Assembly: GCA_023389095.1 (NCBI GenBank)
Contig: JAEWFB010000007.1
Span: forward strand, 1 to 5,946
Reading direction: 5' to 3'
Length of the DNA: 5,946 bases
Source of the DNA: Actinomycetes bacterium
GTDB taxonomy: Bacteria > Actinomycetota > Actinomycetes > Actinomycetales > Dermatophilaceae
Shown here in pieces: positions 1 to 4,121 of this stretch. Position 1 is the first letter of the stretch, and every line of letters starts with the position of its first letter. Made by a program: the position numbers and the translations under genes. The notes beneath the pieces are model-generated. The model ran no database searches. It worked only from the letters and a program-made list of their open reading frames with translations, and was not told where the DNA came from.

Positions 1-502
1 CGAGAACCGCTACCACCCGATAGCCCGGCTCGACCGGCTGCGCGGCCTGCCGGCCCGCGAGCGCGTCGTGCAGGACGTCGAGATCCCCCTCGACCGCACG
101 GCCGAGTTCGTCGACTGGTTCCTGCGCGAGGTCCCGATCGAGCCGGTCTGGCTCTGCCCGATCCGGTTGCGCGACACCGGCGCCCAAGGTGGGAACGGGA
201 CAACCGACGATGGCACGCCGTGGCCGCTCTACCCGATGCACCGGGGCGAGCCGTACGTCAACGTCGGGTTCTGGTCGAGCGTCCCGATCGAGCCCGGGGC
301 CGCCGACGGCGACGTCAACCGCCGCATCGAGGACGAGGTGACCCGCCTCGGCGGCCACAAGTCGCTCTACTCCGACGCGTACTACGACGAGGAGACCTTC
401 GCGCATCTCTACGGCGGGGCGGCGTACACCGCCGCGAAGCACAGGTACGACCCGACGGGTCGGCTCCCGACCCTCTACGAGAAGGCGGTGCGAGCAGGAT
501 GA
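1..502 (+). CDS. tmsA: TmsA-type FAD-binding oxidoreductase, C-terminal part (5' end outside window)
   Basis: This is the last 166 residues of a gene that is open from the window's left edge (first whole codon at base 2) to TGA at 500-502; an internal GTG at 68 is not the start. The fragment aligns by eye with the C-terminus of the DHCR24/DIMINUTO family of FAD-linked reductases. It has a WLCPIRL segment, then YVNVGFW, then GGHKSLYSDAYYDEETF, and a closing PTLYEKA. The FAD-binding domain would lie upstream and is not visible. Its stop overlaps the start of a cyclopropane-synthase-type methyltransferase by 4 bases. That pairing is the known 10-methyl fatty acid (tuberculostearic acid) arrangement, in which this protein is the flavin/NADPH reductase that saturates the 10-methylene intermediate made by TmsB. 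The family call is firm; the exact substrate is inferred from the neighbour. Another DHCR24-like oxidoreductase role is possible but less likely. Confidence 0.82.
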   Translation, partial: ENRYHPIARLDRLRGLPARERVVQDVEIPLDRTAEFVDWFLREVPIEPVWLCPIRLRDTGAQGGNGTTDDGTPWPLYPMHRGEPYVNVGFWSSVPIEPGAADGDVNRRIEDEVTRLGGHKSLYSDAYYDEETFAHLYGGAAYTAAKHRYDPTGRLPTLYEKAVRAG

Positions 503-1800
503 CGACGCTGACGGTGGGCGAGGCGTTCGACCGGGTCTACGGGCCGGACGCCCCGGTGCGGCTGGTGGCGTGGGACGGGTCGACCGGGGGCAGCCCGGAC
601 GGCCTCGTCGTGCGCCTCACCGGGCCGGAGGCCCTGAACCACCTCGTGACGGCCCCCGGCGACCTCGGCCTGGCGCGGGCCTACCTGCTCGGCGAGCTCG
701 TCATCGACGACATCGACCCGGGCGACCCGTACACGGTGCTGCGGCTGCTCGGCGACGGGCTGCACCCCCGGCGCCCGGGGAGGCGCGACCTGCTCGAGGT
801 GGCGCGGCTCGTCGGTGCCCACGCCCTGCACGTGCCGCCGATCCCGCCCGAGGAGACGCCGAGCCAGCTGCGGCGGCTCGGCCACGGCCTGCGCCACGGT
901 CGGGTGCGCGACGCCGAGGCGATCAGCCACCACTACGACGTGTCGAACGACTTCTACGAGCTCGTCCTCGGACCGTCGATGACGTACACGTGCGCGTGCT
1001 ACCCCACCGACACCGCCTCGCTCGAGGAGGCGCAGGCGTACAAGTACGACCTCGTCGCGCAGATGCTCGGGCTGCGCCCGGGCATGCGGCTGCTCGACGT
1101 CGGCTGCGGCTGGGGCGGGATGGTGCGCCACGCGGTCAAGCACTACGGCGTCACGGCCCTCGGGGTCACCCTCTCCCGCGAGCAGGCGACGTGGGCCCAG
1201 CGCGCCATCACGGCCGAGGGCCTCGACGGGCGCGCCGAGGTGCGTCACGGCGACTACCGCGACGTCACCGAGCGCGGCTTCGACGCCATCAGCTCCATCG
1301 GCCTGACCGAGCACATCGGCGTGCGCAACTACCCGTCCTACTTCCGCTTCCTGCGCGAGCGCCTGCGCGACGAGGGCCGGTTGCTCAACCACTGCATCAA
1401 CCGGTCGGACAACCGCCACGCGGGGCTGCCGGCCCGCGGCTTCATCAACCGGTACGTCTTCCCCGACGGCGAGCTCACCGGGTCCGGCGACATCGTCCGG
1501 GTGATGGAGGACGAGGGGTTCGAGGTGCGCCACCACGAGAACCTCCGCGAGCACTACGCCCGCACGTGCGGGGCCTGGAACGCCAACCTCTCCAAGAACT
1601 GGGAGCGGTGCGTCGAGCTCGCCGGTCTCGGCACGGCACGCGTCTGGGGGCTCTACCTCGCCGGCTCGCGGCTGTCCTTCGAGCAGGGCAGCATCCAGCT
1701 GCACCAGGTGCTCGCGTCACGCACGAGCACCGACGGCGCGTCGGGCTTCACGCTCCGGCCGCGGTTCGAGCCCAGCGACCTCGAACGGCCCGTGGGCTGA
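499..1800 (+). CDS. tmsB: TmsB-type SAM-dependent fatty acyl phospholipid methyltransferase (cyclopropane synthase family)
   Basis: A 433-residue protein of the cyclopropane-fatty-acyl-phospholipid synthase family. It is predicted to transfer a methyl group from S-adenosylmethionine to the double bond of oleoyl phospholipid at the membrane, giving the 10-methylene product that TmsA reduces. The N-terminal ~140 residues form the extra domain of long-type family members. Catalytic-domain motifs follow: HHYDVSNDFY (144-153), SMTYTCACY (160-168, with the family cysteine at C165), the SAM-binding loop LLDVGCGWGG (198-207), GLTEH with E271, LNHC with H298, FINRYVFPDGEL (315-326) and Y353. These match the positions of the cysteine, glutamate, histidine and tyrosine of the bicarbonate-binding active site. 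The ATG at 499 is chosen because the homology begins there and it forms an ATGA overlap with the upstream stop, implying translational coupling. The much longer in-frame extension to 220 reads through the upstream gene. No tmsC-like gene follows on this strand. A plain cyclopropane synthase is the alternative, made unlikely by the reductase partner. Confidence 0.88.
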   Translation: MTTLTVGEAFDRVYGPDAPVRLVAWDGSTGGSPDGLVVRLTGPEALNHLVTAPGDLGLARAYLLGELVIDDIDPGDPYTVLRLLGDGLHPRRPGRRDLLEVARLVGAHALHVPPIPPEETPSQLRRLGHGLRHGRVRDAEAISHHYDVSNDFYELVLGPSMTYTCACYPTDTASLEEAQAYKYDLVAQMLGLRPGMRLLDVGCGWGGMVRHAVKHYGVTALGVTLSREQATWAQRAITAEGLDGRAEVRHGDYRDVTERGFDAISSIGLTEHIGVRNYPSYFRFLRERLRDEGRLLNHCINRSDNRHAGLPARGFINRYVFPDGELTGSGDIVRVMEDEGFEVRHHENLREHYARTCGAWNANLSKNWERCVELAGLGTARVWGLYLAGSRLSFEQGSIQLHQVLASRTSTDGASGFTLRPRFEPSDLERPVG

Positions 1801-1809
1801 GTCGCTGCC

Positions 1810-1840
1810 GGCGGGCGCCCCGGTTCAGAGGTCGCCCGCC
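1810..1840. terminator. Candidate bidirectional hairpin terminator between convergent tmsB and the VOC gene
   Basis: GGCGGGCG at 1810-1817 pairs perfectly with CGCCCGCC at 1833-1840 across a 15-base loop. The stem begins 10 bases past the tmsB stop and includes the last codons of the convergent VOC gene, whose stop is at 1825-1827. There is no T-run on either strand, so it is not a classic intrinsic terminator. GC-rich hairpins without T-runs are common at actinobacterial gene ends, but chance pairing in such GC-rich DNA cannot be excluded. Confidence 0.45.
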
Positions 1841-2223
1841 GCGCGGCGCTCGGCGTCGCTGCGCAGGATGCAGAACTCGTTGCCCTCGGGGTCGGCCATG
1901 ACGACCCAGCCGCGGCCGTCCGCGGTGCGGCAGTCCTGGACGACGCACGCTCCGAGCGCCTCGACGCGGGCGACCTCCTCGTCGCGCGGGCGGTCGGTGG
2001 GGCGCAGGTCGAGGTGGACGCGGTTGCGCCCCTGCTTGGCGTCGCCGACCTCGATGAAGAGCAGCCGGTGCGAGCGGTCGGGCGAGAAGATCATGCACTC
2101 CTCGTGGCCCGGCTCGTTCGGGTCGTCGGGGTCCTCGTGGTAGCCGAGCAGGTCGGCCCACCAGACGGACTGGGCGTGGGCGTCGAGGGCGTTGACGGTG
2201 GTGTGCGAGAGCTGCAGCGCCAT
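1825..2223 (-). CDS. VOC superfamily (glyoxalase/bleomycin-resistance fold) protein
   Basis: A 132-residue protein with two beta-alpha-beta-beta-beta modules typical of the vicinal oxygen chelate superfamily (Glyoxalase_6-like). Module one runs from LSHTTV near the start to LLFIEV at about residue 58. Module two runs from RVHLDLR at about 68-74 to DPEGNEFCIL at 111-120. H7, E58, H70 and E116 occupy the places where catalytic VOC enzymes hold their metal, so a complete two-His/two-Glu site is plausible. The substrate cannot be told: the fold covers glyoxalases, dioxygenases, thiol transferases and antibiotic-binding proteins. The gene starts 4 bases after the stop of the CsoR/CstR-type regulator with no obvious ribosome site of its own, so it is probably co-transcribed and translationally coupled. 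That makes it a likely target of the regulator. The surface is rich in acidic residues (DPDDPNEPGHEE at 31-42). Confidence 0.85.
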   Translation of the reverse strand: MALQLSHTTVNALDAHAQSVWWADLLGYHEDPDDPNEPGHEECMIFSPDRSHRLLFIEVGDAKQGRNRVHLDLRPTDRPRDEEVARVEALGACVVQDCRTADGRGWVVMADPEGNEFCILRSDAERRAAGDL

Positions 2224-2227
2224 CGGG

Positions 2228-2488
2228 TCAGGCCAGCGACAGGAACAGCCGCTGCATCGTGTCGACGTCCATCTCGTTGTTGTCGGGGTCGGCGAGGCAC
2301 TGGCGCAGGCCGAGGGCGATGACGGCGAACCCGGCCCGGTCGAGCGCCTTGGAGACGGCGGCGAGCTGGGTGACGATGTCCTGGCAGTCGCGGCCGTCCT
2401 CGATCATGCGGACGATGCCGCCGATCTGGCCCTGCGCGCGGTTGAGCCGCTTGACGACGGCCTTCATCTCGTCCTGGTCGAGCTCCAT
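2228..2488 (-). CDS. CsoR/RcnR/FrmR (DUF156) family repressor, CstR-like cysteine pair
   Basis: An 86-residue all-helical regulator, the usual length for the CsoR superfamily of tetrameric, DNA-binding repressors. The family signature RLNRAQGQIGGIVRMIE (14-30) is followed by DGRDCQDI with C35, then LAAVSKALDRAGFAVIALGLRQCL with C64, and it ends LFLSLA. Copper-sensing CsoR uses Cys-His-Cys, with the histidine four residues before the second cysteine; here that residue is G60. C35 and C64 alone remain, spaced 29 apart as in CstR, which senses persulfides by forming sulfur-bridged cysteines. Copper or nickel sensing is therefore unlikely, and reactive sulfur or another thiol-reactive signal is the better inference. 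The start is supported by AGGAGG at 2495-2500 on the minus strand, 6 bases upstream of the ATG. An inverted repeat with GATAC ends lies 36 bp upstream, suggesting autoregulation. The VOC gene is the apparent operon partner. Confidence 0.88.
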   Translation of the reverse strand: MELDQDEMKAVVKRLNRAQGQIGGIVRMIEDGRDCQDIVTQLAAVSKALDRAGFAVIALGLRQCLADPDNNEMDVDTMQRLFLSLA

Positions 2489-2508
2489 CGACGGGCCTCC
2501 TGGTGTGG

Positions 2509-2522
2509 TCGGGACTCCCCGA
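2509..2522 (-). other. Small leader hairpin upstream of the CstR-like gene
   Basis: On the transcript strand TCGGG, a GAGT loop and CCCGA form a 5-bp stem between the putative operator/promoter and the AGGAGG ribosome site. It could stabilise the leader or be chance pairing; nothing else supports a function. Confidence 0.25.
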
Positions 2523-2541
2523 TGATACCCCTCGGCGTATC
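2522..2541 (-). promoter_or_regulatory. Putative CsoR/CstR-type operator overlapping the regulator's promoter
   Basis: GATACCCC at 2524-2531 and GGCGTATC at 2534-2541 form an inverted repeat with a 2-base centre and one mismatch per arm. The A/T-rich ends with G/C tracts between them resemble operators of the CsoR superfamily. On the minus strand a TATCAT hexamer (2527 down to 2522) overlaps its downstream end and could be the -10 element; no convincing -35 is seen. The site is 36 bp upstream of the DUF156 regulator's start, so autorepression of the regulator-VOC unit is the natural reading. The identity of the bound protein is inferred from position. Confidence 0.6.
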
Positions 2542-2552
2542 AGGTCGACCGT

Positions 2553-3086
2553 TCAGTCGGAGCCGCCGAGGTCGACGTCGTAGGCCTCGTGGAGCATGTC
2601 GTCGCCCTTGCTGCGGTGCCGCACGAGCCGCGTCACGAGCCGCGCGACCTCCTCGCGGAAGACCGGCAGGTCGGCCATGGTGCCGCCGTGCTCGAGGACG
2701 GCGAGGTAGCCGTGGATCGAGTCGCGCAGGTCGACGTGCTCGGCCCGGAGCCGCCCTGCCGTGCCGGAGAGGCGCGGCGCCGCGTGGGCCACCCGCTCGT
2801 AGACGCCTCCGCTGCTCTCGGTGAGGCGGACGTGGTCGTCGAAGTCGTGGGACAGCTCGGCGAGGGCGGCGCGAACGCGTTCGCGCCACATCCCGCCGCG
2901 GGCCAGGGGCGAGTCGAGGGCCGAGCCGACGGCCGAGACCGACTCGCGCAGCTCGGCCCGGTGCGCCCGGACCCGTTCGAGGTGGGCAGCGAGCCCGTCC
3001 CCCGCCACAGCGGTGGCCCACGGGCTCGACGACGTCACGGCACCGCGGCCGGGGGCGTGTGGCTCGAAACCGGTCTGCACGTCCAT
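2553..3086 (-). CDS. Hemerythrin-like helical domain protein, divergent ligand set
   Basis: A 177-residue protein with an N-terminal flexible stretch of about 30 residues followed by helices consistent with a four-helix bundle. Hemerythrin-type spacing is visible: H42 in helix one, SHDFDDHVRLTE with H85 and E90, LRAEHVDL with H117, and VRHRSKGDDMLHEAY with H157 and D162 (HxxxxD). The C-terminal EAYDVDLGG resembles actinobacterial hemerythrin-domain proteins. Compared with classic hemerythrin, the glutamate is one place late (T89 where E is expected) and one of the paired histidines of helix three is missing, so diiron binding is uncertain. If iron is bound, oxygen, nitric oxide or redox sensing or storage would be the likely role. 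The ATG at 3086 is preferred because GAGAGGGG lies just upstream and homology begins soon after; the open frame to 3422 would run back through the intergenic palindromes. It is transcribed toward the regulator-VOC pair, with 64 bases between. Confidence 0.6.
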   Translation of the reverse strand: MDVQTGFEPHAPGRGAVTSSSPWATAVAGDGLAAHLERVRAHRAELRESVSAVGSALDSPLARGGMWRERVRAALAELSHDFDDHVRLTESSGGVYERVAHAAPRLSGTAGRLRAEHVDLRDSIHGYLAVLEHGGTMADLPVFREEVARLVTRLVRHRSKGDDMLHEAYDVDLGGSD

Positions 3087-3150
3087 GGCGACCCCTCTCC
3101 ATGCGCCTCCATGGTCCTCCCGCGATGCGAAGATCGTCCAGACCCCAGCC

Positions 3151-3170
3151 TCGTCAACCTGTGTTGACGA
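3151..3170. promoter_or_regulatory. Palindromic operator copy 1 (GTCAAC-N4-GTTGAC)
   Basis: TCGTCAAC and GTTGACGA form perfect 8-bp arms around a CTGT centre. The right arm contains TTGACG (3164-3169), which fits as the -35 element of the promoter for the small HTH gene. The site also lies 65 bp upstream of the divergent hemerythrin-like gene. Such symmetry suggests a dimeric repressor; the adjacent HTH protein is the obvious but unproven candidate. Confidence 0.7.
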
Positions 3171-3193
3171 CCTTCGACGCCGCAGCGTAGTGT
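3164..3193 (+). promoter_or_regulatory. Predicted sigma-70-type promoter of the small HTH gene
   Basis: TTGACG (3164-3169) and TAGTGT (3188-3193) are separated by 18 bases, a good match to a primary-sigma promoter. Transcription would start near 3200, about 28 bases before the GTG start. The -35 lies inside palindrome copy 1 and the -10 touches copy 2, so a protein bound at either site would block polymerase. Confidence 0.6.
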
Positions 3194-3212
3194 CGTCAAC
3201 ACAGGTTGACAC
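3193..3212. promoter_or_regulatory. Palindromic operator copy 2, inverted relative to copy 1
   Basis: TCGTCAAC-ACAG-GTTGACAC. Read on the minus strand it matches copy 1 at 18 of 20 positions, including the asymmetric CTGT centre. The centres of the two copies are 42 bp apart, close to four helical turns, so bound dimers would lie on the same DNA face. The copy covers the end of the -10 element and the expected transcription start. Confidence 0.7.
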
Positions 3213-3213
3213 C

Positions 3214-3220
3214 GAAGGAG
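3214..3220 (+). promoter_or_regulatory. Ribosome binding site that fixes the GTG start of the small HTH gene
   Basis: GAAGGAG lies 7 bases before the GTG at 3228. A second in-frame GTG at 3234 is less well placed, so 3228 is chosen. Confidence 0.7.
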
Positions 3221-3227
3221 CGGACGG

Positions 3228-3443
3228 GTGGAGGTGGACGACGTGGTGCGCACCGCACTCGCGACCGGGGACGACGACCCCCGCGTGGCCCTCGTCGCAG
3301 CGCGAGAGCTGCGCCGGGCGGCCGACCGCACCGAGGCCGCCGTCGTGCGGCGGGCACGCATCGGCGGGATGGCCTGGGCGGAGATCGCCGACGCGCTCGG
3401 AGTGAGCCGGCAGGCGGTCCACAAGAAGTACGGGCGTCGCTGA
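3228..3443 (+). CDS. Small helix-turn-helix DNA-binding protein, 71 residues
   Basis: A very small protein made of an N-terminal helical half (about 1-45, rich in Ala, Arg and Asp) and a C-terminal helix-turn-helix, MAWAEIADALGVSRQAVHKKYG at 48-69 (given here as MAWAEIADAL then GVSRQAVHKKYG). AEIADALGVS is the first helix and turn, and SRQAVHKKY is the recognition helix. There is no effector or sensor domain, so it probably dimerises through its N-terminal helices. The start is GTG with a strong ribosome site. Its own promoter carries two palindromes that suit a dimeric HTH protein, implying autorepression. The gene stands alone: its 3' end is 18 bases from the convergent lutC stop, and the gene upstream is divergent. 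Which other genes it controls cannot be seen; the divergent hemerythrin-like gene is one possibility. The HTH call is firm; the role is unknown. Confidence 0.82.
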   Translation: MEVDDVVRTALATGDDDPRVALVAARELRRAADRTEAAVVRRARIGGMAWAEIADALGVSRQAVHKKYGRR

Positions 3444-3456
3444 AAGGCGCGCCCGA

Positions 3457-3473
3457 CTCGCTCAGCCGGCGAG
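3457..3473. terminator. Weak hairpin between convergent HTH and lutC genes
   Basis: CTCGC (3457-3461) and GCGAG (3469-3473) can pair around a 7-base loop that includes the lutC stop codon. There is no T-run. The gap between the two convergent genes is only 18 bases, so some shared termination signal is expected here, but this stem is short and may be chance. Confidence 0.25.
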
Positions 3474-4121
3474 GACGACGACGAGCGTGCGGGGGCCGTG
3501 GACGCCCTCGACGCGGTTCAGCTCGATGTCGCTCGTGGCCGACGGCCCGCTGACGAACGTGAGCGGACGCATCGGGTCGAGGCGGGCGAGCGCCTCGGGC
3601 ACGGTCTGGACGACGTCGGCGACGCGGGTGACGCAGGCGTGCACGTCGGGCACGAGCGTCAGGGCGCGACGCCCGCACGCGGGTGAGCCGTCGAGCACGA
3701 GGGTCCCGGTCTCAGACACCGCGAGGACCGACGCGGTGACGACCGCGGCGACCGCGTCGAGGTCCCGGGCCGCGAGGGTGCCGTCGTCGGGCCGGGACCC
3801 GAGCCCCTCCACCCACACGGCGGGCAGGCCCGGAGCGTGCAGCAGGGTCGGCGCGTCATCGATGTCGGCGCCGGGCCCCTTGCGGGACAAGGCCGCCGAG
3901 ATGGCGGAGGTCACGGCGTCGCGGATCGAGGCGTCGTCCGCGCCGCACCGCACGACGGTGGCCCGGTAGTCCTCGAGGCGGTCGACGAGCTGCTCGACGA
4001 GCGCCGGCGCCCCGGCCTCGTGCTCGCCGACGCGTCGGTACCCGCGCGGCACGTCGGGCACCGGAGGCGTCGGGCCCAGGGCCTCGCGGACGCGGGCCAG
4101 CACCTCGTCGCGGGCGCTCAC
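3462..4121 (-). CDS. lutC: Lactate utilization protein LutC (LUD domain)
   Basis: A 219-residue LUD-domain protein, the smallest member of the LutABC complex that oxidises L-lactate to pyruvate in the cytoplasm. An N-terminal helical stretch (about 1-70) precedes the LUD core. Family motifs are AVSETGTLVLDGSP (134-146, with ETGT at 137-140), ALTLVPDVHACV (153-164), SGPSATSDIE (191-200) and GVHGPR (206-211). There are no iron-sulfur cysteine motifs, as usual for LutC. The start is GTG, its GTGA overlapping the lutB stop by 4 bases, with a purine-rich GGGGAGAGG tract upstream. A longer open frame continues upstream inside lutB but has no homology to this family. It is the last gene of the operon. 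The precise biochemical role of LutC within the complex is not evident from sequence. Confidence 0.93.
   Translation of the reverse strand: MSARDEVLARVREALGPTPPVPDVPRGYRRVGEHEAGAPALVEQLVDRLEDYRATVVRCGADDASIRDAVTSAISAALSRKGPGADIDDAPTLLHAPGLPAVWVEGLGSRPDDGTLAARDLDAVAAVVTASVLAVSETGTLVLDGSPACGRRALTLVPDVHACVTRVADVVQTVPEALARLDPMRPLTFVSGPSATSDIELNRVEGVHGPRTLVVVLAG

Noticed and set aside
475..1704. 409-residue open frame on the minus strand opposite tmsB
   Set aside because: It is a mirror of the high-GC coding frame; its translation is low-complexity (Val, Ala, Arg, Pro rich) with no motifs, while the plus strand encodes clear methyltransferase motifs.
570..1901. 443-residue plus-strand open frame overlapping tmsB
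   Set aside because: The Arg/Pro/Ala-rich translation is a typical out-of-frame artefact of GC-rich coding DNA and extends across the convergent gene boundary.
2543..2550. GGTCGACC perfect 8-bp palindrome near the CstR-like promoter
   Set aside because: Too short and too expected in GC-rich sequence to call a separate operator.
3164..3210. Two TTGACG/GTCAA repeats considered as insertion-element ends or an attachment site
   Set aside because: There is no transposase or integrase nearby and no target duplication; their fit to the promoter explains them better.
3087..3422. N-terminal extension of the hemerythrin-like protein
   Set aside because: It would translate the intergenic palindromes and run opposite the HTH gene; the ATG at 3086 has a good ribosome site.
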